From positions 806,001 to 870,000 of the forward strand of contig NZ_BMFJ01000002.1 of assembly GCF_014638275.1 (NCBI RefSeq): a DNA stretch of 64,000 nt, written 5' to 3'. The DNA is from Primorskyibacter flagellatus. GTDB lineage: Bacteria; Pseudomonadota; Alphaproteobacteria; Rhodobacterales; Rhodobacteraceae. Positions 43,053-52,764 of the stretch are shown here, one piece after another; the stretch's first letter is position 1; every line of letters begins with the position of its first letter. The notes under the pieces were generated by a model that did not search any database, was not told where the DNA came from, and saw nothing but the letters and a program-made list of their open reading frames with translations. The position numbers and the translations under genes were made by a program.

Positions 43053-43766
43053 ATGCGACCATCAGGACGAGAATTAAGCGAAATGCGCGCGGTTTCAATC
43101 GAAACCGGGTTCACGAAACACGCCGAAGGCTCCTGCCTGATCAAGGTTGGTGACACCCACGTGATCTGCACCGCCACGGTAGAGGATCGCGTGCCCCCCT
43201 TCATCAAGGGATCGGGCCTTGGCTGGGTCACCGCTGAATACGGCATGCTGCCCCGGTCCACCACGTCCCGCATGCGGCGGGAGGCATCGTTGGGCAAGCA
43301 GGGCGGCCGCACCGTGGAAATCCAGCGCCTGATCGGCCGCGCCCTCCGGGCCGGGGTCGACCGGGTTGCCCTTGGCGAACGCCAGATCTCTATCGACTGC
43401 GATGTGATCCAGGCCGACGGCGGCACCCGCTGCGCGTCGATCACCGGGGGCTGGGTCGCCCTGCGCCTTGCCGTGAACAAGCTGATGAAGGCGGGCGACA
43501 TCATCACCGATCCGCTGGTCGATCCCGTCGCCGCCGTGTCCTGCGGGATCTACGCGGGCCAGCCCGTGCTCGACCTCGATTACCCCGAGGATTCCGAAGC
43601 CGGCGTGGATGGCAACTTCATCATGACGGGCTCCAAGCGCCTGATCGAGGTGCAGATGTCCGCCGAGGGCGCGACCTATTCCCGCGACCAGATGAACCAG
43701 CTGCTCGACCTCGCCGAAAAAGGCGTGTCGGAACTGGTCGCGATCCAGCAGGCCGCGACGAGCTGA
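43053..43766 (+). CDS. rph: Ribonuclease PH
   Basis: 237 residues, normal length. Phosphorolytic 3'-5' exonuclease trimming tRNA 3' ends. Typical [41 protein letters not shown] start, the active-site [16 protein letters not shown] (phosphate-binding Arg) and [22 protein letters not shown] lies before the ATG. First gene of rph-rdgB-hemW-ybaN, a compact plus-strand operon. Confidence 0.97.
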   Translation: MRPSGRELSEMRAVSIETGFTKHAEGSCLIKVGDTHVICTATVEDRVPPFIKGSGLGWVTAEYGMLPRSTTSRMRREASLGKQGGRTVEIQRLIGRALRAGVDRVALGERQISIDCDVIQADGGTRCASITGGWVALRLAVNKLMKAGDIITDPLVDPVAAVSCGIYAGQPVLDLDYPEDSEAGVDGNFIMTGSKRLIEVQMSAEGATYSRDQMNQLLDLAEKGVSELVAIQQAATS

Positions 43767-43769
43767 CGG

Positions 43770-44378
43770 ATGCGCAGGTTCGACGGGGATCAGCTGGTCA
43801 TCGCAAGCCACAACAAGGGCAAGCTGCGCGAAATCGCGGAGCTTCTGACGCCATTTGGCATCACCGTCACCTCCGCCGCCGATCACGGGCTCGAGGAACC
43901 CGAGGAGACGGAAAGCACCTTTGTCGGCAACGCCCGGATCAAGGCGCATTATGCGGCAAAGGCCACCGGCCTGCCCGCCCTGTCCGATGACAGCGGAATC
44001 ACTGTCGATGCGCTGGACGGTGCACCCGGAGTGTACACCGCCGATTGGGCAGAAACGCCCGCAGGCCGCGATTTCCCCATGGCCATGACCAAGGTCTGGT
44101 CATTGCTTGAAGAAAGGAACGCCCCCTTTCCCCGCACCGCCGCTTTCCGCGCCACGCTGGTTCTCGCCTGGCCCGATGGTCATGACGAGGTGTTCGAAGG
44201 CATCGCGAAGGGTCAGGTCGTCTGGCCCATGCGCGGCCACCTTGGGTTTGGTTTCGACCCGGTCTTCCTCCCGGACGGAGAGACGGAAACCTTCGGAGAG
44301 ATGGACCCCGCAAAGAAGCGCGACATGACGCACCGCGCCGACGCTTTCCGCAAGCTTGTGGCGGGCTGCTTTGCCTGA
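43770..44378 (+). CDS. rdgB: XTP/dITP pyrophosphatase RdgB (HAM1 family)
   Basis: 202 residues. Hydrolyses dITP, XTP and other deaminated nucleotides to monophosphate. Family motifs: LVIASHNKGKLREIAELL (residues 10-27), EPEETESTFVGNARIKAHYAA, ALSDDSGITVDALDGAPGVYTADWA and FGFDPVFLPDGETETFGEM followed by KRDMTHRADAF. Starts three bases after rph and overlaps hemW. Confidence 0.97.
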   Translation: MRRFDGDQLVIASHNKGKLREIAELLTPFGITVTSAADHGLEEPEETESTFVGNARIKAHYAAKATGLPALSDDSGITVDALDGAPGVYTADWAETPAGRDFPMAMTKVWSLLEERNAPFPRTAAFRATLVLAWPDGHDEVFEGIAKGQVVWPMRGHLGFGFDPVFLPDGETETFGEMDPAKKRDMTHRADAFRKLVAGCFA

Positions 44379-45525
44379 CGACTGGGAGTCCGGCGGCTTT
44401 GGCATCTACATTCACTGGCCCTTCTGCCAGGCCAAGTGTCCCTACTGCGACTTCAACTCACATGTCGCACGCGAAATCGACCAATCCCGCTGGTTCAGAG
44501 CCTATATCGCCGAAATCGACCGTCACGCGGAGGAGGTCCCCAGTCGCACGGTTTCGTCCGTTTTCTTCGGGGGCGGCACACCCAGCCTGATGGATCCCGA
44601 TCTCGTCGACGGCATCCTCTCCCGCATCCGCCACCACTGGCCCCACGCCAATGATCCCGAAATCACGCTGGAGGCAAACCCCGGTTCGGTCGAGGCCGGG
44701 CGCTTCCGTGCCTACCGAGATGCCGGCATCACACGCGTCTCCATGGGCCTGCAGGCGCTGAACGACCGAGACCTGCAACGCTTGGGCCGCGTTCACACGG
44801 TGAGCGAGGCGCTGGAGGCTTTCGACATTGCCCGCGATTGCTTTGACCGGGTCAGCTTTGACATGATCTACGCCCGTCAGGACCAGACCCCGGACGCCTG
44901 GAGAATTGAGCTGAAACAGGCTCTAAACAAGGCGATTGATCACGTTTCCCTGTATCAGTTGACGATCGAGGACGGCACTGCCTTTGGCGACCGTTATCGC
45001 ATCGGCAAGCTGAGAGGTCTTCCCGACGAAGACTCCGCGGCCGAGATGTATGACATCACGCAGGAGGAAACGGACGCCGCCGGCTTCCATTGTTACGAAG
45101 TCAGCAACCACGCCCGGCCAGGGGCTGAATCCCGTCACAACAGTCTCTATTGGCGCTACGGCGATTACCTCGGCATCGGCCCCGGCGCCCATGGCCGCGT
45201 AACGCTCGCAGGTCAACGCACGGCAACCGAAGCGATCCGCATGCCCGACGCCTGGCTCCGGGCTGCGGCGACCGGAGGCGCCGACCGGAACAGAACCCCG
45301 CTCACCCAAGCAGATCAGGCGACGGAGTTCCTTCTGATGGGGTTACGCCTGACCACTGGTGTCGACCTTGACCGCTACGAACGCCTCTCAGGCTCGCCCC
45401 TCTCGCAAACCGTTCTGAAAGACCTATCTGATATGGGCATGATCGAAACGGAGCGACGCTGGCTGCGCGTGACATCTTCCGGTCGCATCGTGCTGAACGC
45501 GGTGATTGCAAAACTGCTGGAGTAG
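44371..45525 (+). CDS. hemW: HemW, radical SAM haem chaperone (coproporphyrinogen dehydrogenase-like)
   Basis: 384 residues. The radical-SAM motif C-x3-C-x2-C is in FCQAKCPYCDFNSHV (about residues 19-33). GGGTPSLM, EANPGSVEAG, RVSMGLQALNDRDLQRLGRVH and HVSLYQLTIEDGTAF fit the HemW/HemN family; HemW delivers haem and is not a true coproporphyrinogen dehydrogenase. TTG at 44371 is preferred (an earlier TTG at 44356 would add five residues); it overlaps the rdgB stop by 8 bases and no clear Shine-Dalgarno is seen, as expected for coupling. Confidence 0.93.
   Translation: MPDDWESGGFGIYIHWPFCQAKCPYCDFNSHVAREIDQSRWFRAYIAEIDRHAEEVPSRTVSSVFFGGGTPSLMDPDLVDGILSRIRHHWPHANDPEITLEANPGSVEAGRFRAYRDAGITRVSMGLQALNDRDLQRLGRVHTVSEALEAFDIARDCFDRVSFDMIYARQDQTPDAWRIELKQALNKAIDHVSLYQLTIEDGTAFGDRYRIGKLRGLPDEDSAAEMYDITQEETDAAGFHCYEVSNHARPGAESRHNSLYWRYGDYLGIGPGAHGRVTLAGQRTATEAIRMPDAWLRAAATGGADRNRTPLTQADQATEFLLMGLRLTTGVDLDRYERLSGSPLSQTVLKDLSDMGMIETERRWLRVTSSGRIVLNAVIAKLLE
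45139..45151 (+). repeat. ATAG-N3-CTATT motif, variant copy 4 (in hemW)
   Basis: AACAG-TCT-CTATT, one mismatch from the perfect inverted repeat, in the strand of hemW. Extended over CACAACAGTCTCTATTGGCG it matches the copy at 34413-34432 in 19 of 20 positions. Confidence 0.4.
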
Positions 45526-45528
45526 GCG

Positions 45529-45888
45529 ATGCGCATCCTCTGGGCGACCCTCGGCTTCCTGAGCCTCGCCTGCGGGCTGATCGGGGTGGTGCTGCCGCTT
45601 GTCCCGACAGTTCCCTTCATGCTGCTCGCCGCATTCTTCTTTGCTCGATCTTCCGAACGCATGTCACACTGGCTGACGTCGCACCCGACCTTCGGCCCCG
45701 CGATCACCGACTGGCAGACAAGCGGCGCTGTTTCCCTTCACGGAAAACGAATGGCAACCATCGCCTGCGCCGTTGTGCTTGTGACCTCTGTGATCCTGGG
45801 GCTGCGCCCCGGTCTGATCGCAATTCAGACCGTGACCCTGTCCTGCGTTATGATCTTTCTCTGGACCCGGCCTACCGCCCGCCGCTGA
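45529..45888 (+). CDS. YbaN/DUF454 small membrane protein
   Basis: 119 residues with hydrophobic segments near 3-22 (LWATLGFLSLACGLIGVVLPLVPTVPF), 25-40, 74-90 and 96-112. VPTVPFMLLAAFFFARSSERMSHWLTSHPTFGPAI is the DUF454 signature (PTxPFLLLAA-FxxxRSS). Function unknown, inner membrane. Three bases after hemW; its 3' end overlaps the convergent parB 3' end by 17 bases. Confidence 0.88.
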   Translation: MRILWATLGFLSLACGLIGVVLPLVPTVPFMLLAAFFFARSSERMSHWLTSHPTFGPAITDWQTSGAVSLHGKRMATIACAVVLVTSVILGLRPGLIAIQTVTLSCVMIFLWTRPTARR

Positions 45889-46765
45889 GAATACGGCAAA
45901 GCTCATCAAGCTCTTCCAGATTCTCGTACCGGATACTGACGGACCCACTCTCCCCTCCCGCCTGGTGAGTGATTGCGACCTTCATGCCAAGCGCGGCGGA
46001 CAGGTCCCCTTCAAGCGCCCGCGTGTCCGAATCCTTCGACGTCGTTTCGCGTGGTTTTGCCGGTTTAGTCTCTGTTTTGACCTGCGAAGCCAGCCGCTCT
46101 GTCTCTCGCACCGATAGCCCGCCCGCAACAACGCGCGCAGCCAGCGCCGAAGGCGACTCCGCCGTGATCAGCGCGCGCGCGTGCCCGGCCGAAAGCTTTC
46201 CGTCCTTGAGCATGGCCAGCACATCTTCCGGCAGGTTCAGCAGGCGCAGCAGGTTGGCGATGTAGCTCCGGCTCTTCCCAAGGGCTTCCGCCAGCTTTTC
46301 TTGCGTATGACCGAACCGGTCCATCAATTGGCGATAGCCCGCGGCTTCCTCCACCGGGTTCAGATCCGCCCGTTGGATGTTTTCTATGATCGCGACTTCA
46401 AGAACTTCGGTATCGTCATAGTCGCGCAACAGCACAGGAACCTCGTGCAGCTTCGCCATCTGCGCCGCCCGCCAGCGCCGCTCACCCGCGACGATCTCGT
46501 ATCCGTCGTCCTTCTGACGGACGATCAGGGGCTGAATGATCCCTTTTTCTTCGATCGACTTGGCCAGCTCTTCAAGCTGCTCCGCGGTAAAGGTCCGCCG
46601 CGGCTGGTTGGGGTTTGGCACCACCTGTTCGATCGGGACCAGCAAATCCGGGCGACGCGGACCGGACTCAGCAACCTCCGACTGCGCGGTTTGATCTGCC
46701 GAGACATCCGCCATGAGGGCGGAAAGTCCGCGACCAAGACCCCTGTTCTTCTGACGATTGCTCAT
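45872..46765 (-). CDS. parB: Chromosome partitioning protein ParB
   Basis: 297 residues. NRGLGRGLSALMADV at the N-terminus (ParA-stimulating region), the CTPase/ParB domain VVPNPNQPRRTFTAEQLEELAKSI with GERRWRAAQMAKL, the helix-turn-helix TQEKLAEALGKSRSYIANLLRLLNLP that binds parS, and a short C-terminal dimer domain. Loads at parS (two perfect sites at 48150 and 50034) and spreads to condense the origin region. Downstream of parA by 9 bases. Confidence 0.97.
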   Translation of the reverse strand: MSNRQKNRGLGRGLSALMADVSADQTAQSEVAESGPRRPDLLVPIEQVVPNPNQPRRTFTAEQLEELAKSIEEKGIIQPLIVRQKDDGYEIVAGERRWRAAQMAKLHEVPVLLRDYDDTEVLEVAIIENIQRADLNPVEEAAGYRQLMDRFGHTQEKLAEALGKSRSYIANLLRLLNLPEDVLAMLKDGKLSAGHARALITAESPSALAARVVAGGLSVRETERLASQVKTETKPAKPRETTSKDSDTRALEGDLSAALGMKVAITHQAGGESGSVSIRYENLEELDELCRILSGGR

Positions 46766-46774
46766 ATGTCCCCC

Positions 46775-47584
46775 TCAGGCCTCGGCCGGTTCATTGTTCT
46801 TCAGAAATTCCTGCGCAAGCTCACGATAGGCCTGCGCGCCCTTCGACGCACTGTCAAACTCCAGCACCGGCATGGCATAGGACGGCGCCTCGCTGACGCG
46901 GACGTTGCGCGGGATCTTGGTCTGAAACACCATCTCGCCCAGGTTATCGCGCGCGTCTGCCTCGACCTGCTGCGACAGGTTGTTACGTGAATCAAACATG
47001 GTCAGAACGACACCCTCCATCCGCAGCCCGGGATTGGCCGACTGACGGACCTCACGGATCGTCAGCATAAGCTGGGACAGGCCTTCCAGCGCGAAAAATT
47101 CGCTTTGCAACGGTACCAGCACCGAATGCGCGGCTACCATCGCATTGACCGTGAGCAGGTTCAACGAAGGCGGGCAGTCGATCAGGATGAAGTCGAACTC
47201 ATGCGCCTCCATCGCCGGCTGTCGCAGGGCGTCATGCAGGAGAAAGCTGCGCTTTTCATTTGCGATCAACTCCATATCGGCCGAGCTCAGGTCGACGGTG
47301 GACGGAACAATCGACACGCCTTCAACCGCAGTCTTCAGAATGACCTCATCGAGATCCGCGTCGTCCAGCAAAAGTTCATAGGTCGTGTTGGCCCGATCCT
47401 CCAGCTCGATCCCCAACCCGGTCGATGCGTTGCCCTGCGGGTCGAGGTCGATAATCAGGACGTTACTGCCAAACTCCGCCAGAGCGGCCGCCAGGTTGAT
47501 CGTCGTCGTGGTCTTTCCCACCCCGCCCTTCTGGTTTGCGATGGCGACAATCTTGGGTCCGTTCACGACCAGAAGATCAGACAT
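46775..47584 (-). CDS. parA: Chromosome partitioning ATPase ParA
   Basis: 269 residues. Deviant Walker A IANQKGGVGKTTTTINLAAALAE near the N-terminus, Walker A' IIDLDPQGNASTGLG, and DFILIDCPPSLNLLTVNAMVAA. Soj-type, without an N-terminal regulatory domain. Segregates the origin with ParB and parS. Its start overlaps the rsmG stop by 8 bases, giving the order mnmG-rsmG-parA-parB. Confidence 0.97.
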   Translation of the reverse strand: MSDLLVVNGPKIVAIANQKGGVGKTTTTINLAAALAEFGSNVLIIDLDPQGNASTGLGIELEDRANTTYELLLDDADLDEVILKTAVEGVSIVPSTVDLSSADMELIANEKRSFLLHDALRQPAMEAHEFDFILIDCPPSLNLLTVNAMVAAHSVLVPLQSEFFALEGLSQLMLTIREVRQSANPGLRMEGVVLTMFDSRNNLSQQVEADARDNLGEMVFQTKIPRNVRVSEAPSYAMPVLEFDSASKGAQAYRELAQEFLKNNEPAEA

Positions 47585-48176
47585 GCTCGATTTCCTTGAT
47601 TCTCAGAATAACGGCCTCAGGATCGGTTTTACTCGGCAGAACTTCGTGTTGGAAGCGCCAACGCACCTGTGCATCCGCTATCTCATTCCTCCACTGCCGG
47701 CCTTTCGGGAACAGGGCTGTACCATCCGGTGACATATGAATTTGTGCCATGTCCAGTAGTTGATCGAGAGGCGCGAGCGCTCTAGCAGACAGAATATCAG
47801 CACCCAGTGGTTCGGCCTGCTCTATCCTCTGGCTGATGACAGTGGCCTTCAAACCGATCTCCCGCAACACGGTATTCAGGAAAACACATTTGCGCTGATC
47901 GGATTCAATCAGATGAAACCGGGCACTTGGATGTTTTTCGGCTCCAATGATCACGGCGACGAGCCCGGGAAAGCCTCCGCCGCTGCCGATGTCGAGCCAG
48001 TCCCGTTTACCACTTGGAGCCGCGTTATAGACTTGTACGGAATCCACGATATGCCGATCCCAGAGATCGGGAATGGTTCCACGCGACACCAAGTTAATGG
48101 ACGGATTCCATTTGCGTAGAAGATCCGCGAAGATGGTCAGTCTCTCGAGTGTTTCACGTGAAACACCGTCGATCAC
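47577..48176 (-). CDS. rsmG: 16S rRNA m7G527 methyltransferase RsmG (GidB)
   Basis: 199 residues. Methylates G527 of 16S rRNA using SAM. Motif [20 protein letters not shown] (about residue 60) binds SAM; the N-terminal [27 protein letters not shown] is typical. GTG at 48176 overlaps the mnmG stop as GTGA, with GGGAG nine bases before it. Residues 4-9 (GVSRET) are encoded by a perfect parS site, so this coding start doubles as a centromere element. Confidence 0.96.
   Translation of the reverse strand: MIDGVSRETLERLTIFADLLRKWNPSINLVSRGTIPDLWDRHIVDSVQVYNAAPSGKRDWLDIGSGGGFPGLVAVIIGAEKHPSARFHLIESDQRKCVFLNTVLREIGLKATVISQRIEQAEPLGADILSARALAPLDQLLDMAQIHMSPDGTALFPKGRQWRNEIADAQVRWRFQHEVLPSKTDPEAVILRIKEIEHV
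48150..48165. other. parS: parS site 1, inside rsmG
   Basis: TGTTTCACGTGAAACA, the perfect 16-bp palindrome bound by ParB (extended symmetry GTGTTTCAC/GTGAAACAC over 18 bp). It is read through as codons 4-9 of rsmG and lies 2.0 kb from parA and about 5 kb from the putative origin. Confidence 0.95.
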
Positions 48177-50041
48177 GCCGACTTCTCCCGAACCTCCCGC
48201 CGCAAACGGGCGAGGATAACGGTCAGCGCCGCCGGGGTCATTCCCTCAACCAACGCTGCCTGGGCGAGGTTCTCAGGCCGACGCAATTTCAACTTCGCCT
48301 TAAGCTCGGTAGACAGGCCTTCAAGCCGATCGTAATCAAAGTCTTTCGCGATTTCCCGCGATTCATCGCGGCGCACAGCCTCGGCGTCCTGAGCCTGCCT
48401 CGCGATGTAGTTCACGTAAAGCGCATCGCGGCACAGCTGCTCCTTGGTGTCCTGGGGTATGTCGCTAACGTCAGGACAAAGCTTTTCGATTTGATCGAAG
48501 CCAACATCCGGAAACGCTAACAGCTGATACGCCGAGCGCCTTTGCCCATCTTCGCTGATTTTGATACCAGCAGAAGCAATCTCGCGCGGTGTATAGGATG
48601 CACCTTCCAAGATAGCCCGCCCGGATTCAAGCTGTTCCATTTTGTCCAGGAATTGCGCCCTGCGTGTATCAGATACACAACCGATATCCAATCCTCGACC
48701 AGTCAGCCGCTGATCCGCGTTGTCGGCCCGTAGGGACAGCCGGAATTCCGCTCGCGATGTAAACATCCGGTATGGTTCTGTCACACCTCTGGACGTAAGA
48801 TCATCGATCATCACACCGATATAGCTCTCTGCCCTGCTGAAATGCACCGGGTCCCGACCCAAGGCTGAACTGGCCGCATTCAGACCTGCCACCAGACCCT
48901 GGGCAGCTGCTTCCTCATATCCCGTTGTGCCGTTGATCTGTCCGGCAAGGAACAGCCCCGGGACACTTTTGACCTGCAGGCTCAGATCTAGCGCACGGGG
49001 ATCAACGTAGTCATACTCGATCGCATAGCCAGGCTGCAGGATAACAGCATTTTCAAGACCCTGGATGGATCGGACATAATCTTCCTGCACATCCTCGGGA
49101 AGAGAAGTCGAAATTCCGTTCGGATAGACAGTAGGGTCGTCAACGCCCTCAGGCTCAAGGAAAATCTGATGGGACGTCTTCTCGGCGAACCGAACCACCT
49201 TGTCCTCGATCGACGGGCAATACCGGGGGCCGACACCTTCTATGTGACCTCCATACATTGCCGAGCGATTGAGATTGCCCCGAATGATGTCGTGTGTGCG
49301 CGCATTGGTATGCGTGATACCGCAAGAGACTTGGCGAGCAGAAACACCCTTCGACAGGAAAGAGAACAGGACGGGTTCATCATCGCCCGGCTGGGATTCC
49401 AGCACGGACCAGTCGATAGTTCGCCCATCCAGACGGGGCGGCGTACCAGTCTTCAAGCGCCCCAGAGGGAGATCAAAGCCGTCCAGACGCTCCGCAAGAG
49501 CGACCGAAGGACGATCTCCCATCCTGCCACCCGAGCGACGCACATCTCCAATATGGATAACGCCCCGCAGGAACGTTCCCGTCGTCAATACAACGGCGGC
49601 GGACGAAATTTCGGACCCATCCCCAAGCACGACGCCGGACACCGTGGAACCGCTCATTATTAAATCGACAACTTCTCCTTCGACAATGGTTAGGTTCTCG
49701 GTTTGCTCCATCTCAGCCAGCATTTCCGTCCGATAGATCTTCCGATCGGCCTGCGCACGCGGCCCCTGTACGGCGGGACCCTTGCGCCGGTTCAATAGTC
49801 GGAACTGGATCCCGGCCAGGTCTGCGACACGACCCATCACCCCGTCCAGCGCGTCGATCTCACGAACCAGGTGTCCTTTACCCAATCCTCCAATGGCCGG
49901 GTTACAGGACATCACCCCAATGCCGTCCCTCCGCAGGGTGATCAAAGCCGTAACTGAACCCAGGCGGGCTGCGGCCGCTGCCGCTTCGCAGCCGGCATGA
50001 CCTCCACCGATAACGATAACGTCGAAGTCAGAATGTTTCAC
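48173..50041 (-). CDS. mnmG: tRNA uridine-5-carboxymethylaminomethyl modification enzyme MnmG (GidA)
   Basis: 622 residues from the GTG at 50041. FAD-binding GIDA fold: [23 protein letters not shown] at the start, [42 protein letters not shown] and C-terminal [37 protein letters not shown]. Partners MnmE to modify the wobble uridine of tRNAs. AGGAGG lies eight bases before this GTG; an upstream GTG (50050, MFHVKH...) overlaps the ribosome site and is less likely. The spacer and first codons are a parS site. Confidence 0.94.
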   Translation of the reverse strand: MKHSDFDVIVIGGGHAGCEAAAAAARLGSVTALITLRRDGIGVMSCNPAIGGLGKGHLVREIDALDGVMGRVADLAGIQFRLLNRRKGPAVQGPRAQADRKIYRTEMLAEMEQTENLTIVEGEVVDLIMSGSTVSGVVLGDGSEISSAAVVLTTGTFLRGVIHIGDVRRSGGRMGDRPSVALAERLDGFDLPLGRLKTGTPPRLDGRTIDWSVLESQPGDDEPVLFSFLSKGVSARQVSCGITHTNARTHDIIRGNLNRSAMYGGHIEGVGPRYCPSIEDKVVRFAEKTSHQIFLEPEGVDDPTVYPNGISTSLPEDVQEDYVRSIQGLENAVILQPGYAIEYDYVDPRALDLSLQVKSVPGLFLAGQINGTTGYEEAAAQGLVAGLNAASSALGRDPVHFSRAESYIGVMIDDLTSRGVTEPYRMFTSRAEFRLSLRADNADQRLTGRGLDIGCVSDTRRAQFLDKMEQLESGRAILEGASYTPREIASAGIKISEDGQRRSAYQLLAFPDVGFDQIEKLCPDVSDIPQDTKEQLCRDALYVNYIARQAQDAEAVRRDESREIAKDFDYDRLEGLSTELKAKLKLRRPENLAQAALVEGMTPAALTVILARLRREVREKSA

Positions 50042-50049
50042 GTGAAACA
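50034..50049. other. parS: parS site 2, at the mnmG start
   Basis: A second perfect TGTTTCACGTGAAACA. It fills the space between the AGGAGG ribosome site (50055-50050) and the mnmG start region, extending into the first codons. It lies about 3.4 kb from the putative origin. Confidence 0.95.
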
Positions 50050-50053
50050 CCTC

Positions 50054-51337
50054 CTACTTTCCGATGCAGAAGCTGGAAAAAATATCGTCAAGAAGCATCT
50101 CGACATCCACGCGACCTATCAGAGAATCGAGTGCACGGACAGCACTTCTCAACTCCTCCGCAGCGAGTTCAGGCATGATGCCTTCAATTTTCATTCCATC
50201 TGAAGCCGTTTCAATGTGCCCGGACGCGCGGACCATCGCAACACGATGCCGTTCCCGGATCGCCAACCCCGACCGAGCCGCGAGGACGCTCAAGCGGTTC
50301 TTTACCGAGTCCACGAGTTCAGCCAAACCGTGACCCGTAACGCCGGAAACGGACCCGGCAACCTCACCCGTCACATCAGCCTTGCCGACGACAACGATGT
50401 CCTCCGGAATAGGTGGAAACGCCGGTTCGTCCCCCGGCATCACCAGAAAGATCCGCAGGTCAGCGGCCTCGGCACGGTCGCGCGCACGCTCGACCCCGAT
50501 CGCCTCGACCCTGTCTGAGGTCTCCCTGAGCCCCGCGGTATCGAGGATCGTCACCGGCAACCCGCCGAGGTCCATTCGAACTTCAATCACGTCGCGCGTC
50601 GTCCCCGCCACCTCAGATGTGATTGCGGCGTCACGCCCCGCCAGCGCGTTCAACAAAGTCGACTTCCCGACGTTCGGAGCACCCACGATCGCCACTTCGA
50701 ACCCGCTCCGCACCCGCTCCGCAAAACTCGCGCCGTCGATTTCCTTCCTCAACCCTGACTGAACCCGGCTCAGCAACTCGAGAACCTCCGGAGACACATC
50801 CACCGGAACCTCTTCATCCGCGAAATCAATCGTCGCTTCGATCAAGGCGGCCGCACGGATCAGATCGCGACGCCAATCCCCCGCGTGCCGACCCAGTTCA
50901 CCGGACAGAACACGCTGAGCCTGCCGCCGTTGCGCCTCCGTCTCAGCGTCGATCAGATCCGCCAGGCCCTCTACTTGGGAAAGATCGAGACACCCGTTCT
51001 CCAGCGCACGCCTGGTGAATTCGCCCGGGTCTGCCTGCCGCAGGCCCGCCTGATTACCAAGTTCTGACAGGACCGATGCGATCACGGCCGTGGATCCGTG
51101 CAGATGCAACTCCGCGACGGCTTCCCCGGTAAAGCTTGCCCCTGCCTCAAACAAAAGGACCAGCGCTTCATCCAGATGCCCGACCAAGCCCGTCAACCTG
51201 CGCAACCCGGCGACGCGCGGCGCGGGAAGCGTCCCGGCAAGCCGCCGGACCGCCTCCCACGCCTCGGGGCCGGAGAGACGGACAATGGCGACGCCGGACT
51301 TGCCGGGCGCCGTTGCCAAGGCAAAGATCGTGTCCAT
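50054..51337 (-). CDS. mnmE: tRNA modification GTPase MnmE (TrmE)
   Basis: 427 residues. N-terminal tetrahydrofolate-binding domain ([24 protein letters not shown]), helical domain, then a GTPase with [25 protein letters not shown] (P-loop), [22 protein letters not shown] (G2/G3) and the terminal CIGK Cys that acts in catalysis. The G4 position reads VGKAD rather than the usual NKxD. Works with MnmG, whose gene follows after three bases. Confidence 0.95.
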   Translation of the reverse strand: MDTIFALATAPGKSGVAIVRLSGPEAWEAVRRLAGTLPAPRVAGLRRLTGLVGHLDEALVLLFEAGASFTGEAVAELHLHGSTAVIASVLSELGNQAGLRQADPGEFTRRALENGCLDLSQVEGLADLIDAETEAQRRQAQRVLSGELGRHAGDWRRDLIRAAALIEATIDFADEEVPVDVSPEVLELLSRVQSGLRKEIDGASFAERVRSGFEVAIVGAPNVGKSTLLNALAGRDAAITSEVAGTTRDVIEVRMDLGGLPVTILDTAGLRETSDRVEAIGVERARDRAEAADLRIFLVMPGDEPAFPPIPEDIVVVGKADVTGEVAGSVSGVTGHGLAELVDSVKNRLSVLAARSGLAIRERHRVAMVRASGHIETASDGMKIEGIMPELAAEELRSAVRALDSLIGRVDVEMLLDDIFSSFCIGK

Positions 51338-51361
51338 GACAGCCCCTCCCGAGGCCCGGTC

Positions 51362-52633
51362 TTAGCCGTTCATTGACTCGAAAAATTCGCTGTTGGTCTT
51401 GGTCTGCTTCAGCTTGGATATCAGGAACTCGATCGCGTCCGTCGTCCCCATGGGGTTGAGGATGCGACGCAGGACGAAGGTCTTCTGCAGATCGATCTTG
51501 TCGGTCAGAAGGTCTTCCTTCCGCGTGCCGGACTTCAGGATATCCATTGCCGGGAACACGCGCTTGTCCGCAACCTTGCGATCCAGCACGATTTCCGAGT
51601 TGCCGGTGCCCTTGAATTCTTCAAAGATCACCTCGTCCATCCGCGAACCCGTATCGATCAGTGCCGTCGCGATGATCGTCAGCGATCCGCCCTCCTCGAT
51701 ATTCCGCGCGGCACCAAAGAACCGCTTCGGCCGCTGCAGCGCGTTCGCATCGACACCACCGGTCAGGACCTTGCCCGAAGACGGCACCACGGTGTTGAAC
51801 GCTCTACCAAGTCTTGTGATAGAGTCGAGTAGGATAACAACATCTCGTTTATGTTCGACCAGACGCTTCGCCTTTTCGATCACCATCTCCGAAACCGCCA
51901 CGTGCCGCGTCGCCGGTTCGTCGAAGGTGGAGGAGATGACTTCTCCCTTCACCGACCGCTGCATATCCGTGACCTCTTCCGGGCGCTCGTCGATCAGCAG
52001 GACGATCAGGTAGCACTCCGGATGGTTCGTCTCGATGGAATGCGCGATGTTCTGCAGCAGGACCGTCTTGCCGGTCCGTGGAGGCGCAACGATCAGCGAC
52101 CGCTGCCCCTTCCCGATCGGCGCCACCAGGTCGATGATCCTGGCGGAGCGGTCCTTGATCGTCGGATCCTCGATCTCCATCTTCAGGCGCTGATCCGGAT
52201 ACAGCGGCGTGAGGTTGTCGAAGGACACCTTGTGGCGCGCCTTCTCCGGATCCTCGAAGTTGATCTTCTGGACGGAGGTCAGGGCAAAGTAACGTTCATT
52301 CTCGTCCGGTTCCTTCATCAGCCCTTCCACCGTGTCACCGGTTCGGAGGGAATACTGGCGGATCATGTCGGGCGAGACGTAGATGTCATCCGGACCGGGC
52401 AGGTAGTTCGCCTCGGGAGACCGCAGGAACCCGAAACCGTCCTGCAGCACCTCGAGCACGCCGTCGCCGCCGATTTCCCAGTCATCGTCCGCATGCTCGC
52501 GGAGGATCTGGAACATCATCTCGCCCTTGCGCATGGTCGAGGCGTTCTCGATCTCAAGCTCCTCTGCCATGGACAGAAGGTCCTTGGGGCTCTTCGCCTT
52601 CAGGTCGGCAAGGTTCAGTCGTTGGACGGTCAT
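51362..52633 (-). CDS. rho: Transcription termination factor Rho
   Basis: 423 residues, normal length. N-terminal RNA-binding domain ([22 protein letters not shown] and the cold-shock-like [42 protein letters not shown]) and hexameric ATPase with [28 protein letters not shown] (Walker A) and [16 protein letters not shown]. Ends transcription by unwinding the RNA-DNA hybrid. 25 bases before mnmE; possibly co-transcribed. Its upstream 131-base gap to hemJ shows no clear promoter. Confidence 0.97.
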   Translation of the reverse strand: MTVQRLNLADLKAKSPKDLLSMAEELEIENASTMRKGEMMFQILREHADDDWEIGGDGVLEVLQDGFGFLRSPEANYLPGPDDIYVSPDMIRQYSLRTGDTVEGLMKEPDENERYFALTSVQKINFEDPEKARHKVSFDNLTPLYPDQRLKMEIEDPTIKDRSARIIDLVAPIGKGQRSLIVAPPRTGKTVLLQNIAHSIETNHPECYLIVLLIDERPEEVTDMQRSVKGEVISSTFDEPATRHVAVSEMVIEKAKRLVEHKRDVVILLDSITRLGRAFNTVVPSSGKVLTGGVDANALQRPKRFFGAARNIEEGGSLTIIATALIDTGSRMDEVIFEEFKGTGNSEIVLDRKVADKRVFPAMDILKSGTRKEDLLTDKIDLQKTFVLRRILNPMGTTDAIEFLISKLKQTKTNSEFFESMNG

Positions 52634-52764
52634 GCAATACTCCGGACGCGGCCGATGCCGGCGCGCAGGTCTTTCAGAATGGGGAATCGTTTCGCCCGGA
52701 CGGGCAACTTGGTCTGGGGAGATAGGGATCCCGGGCTCTCAAGTCAATCTTTCAGGACCGCCCG

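Noticed and set aside
41880-43060. CIRCE operator for HrcA
   Set aside because: No TTAGCACTC-N9-GAGTGCTAA-like inverted repeat is present around hrcA, grpE or hslVU.
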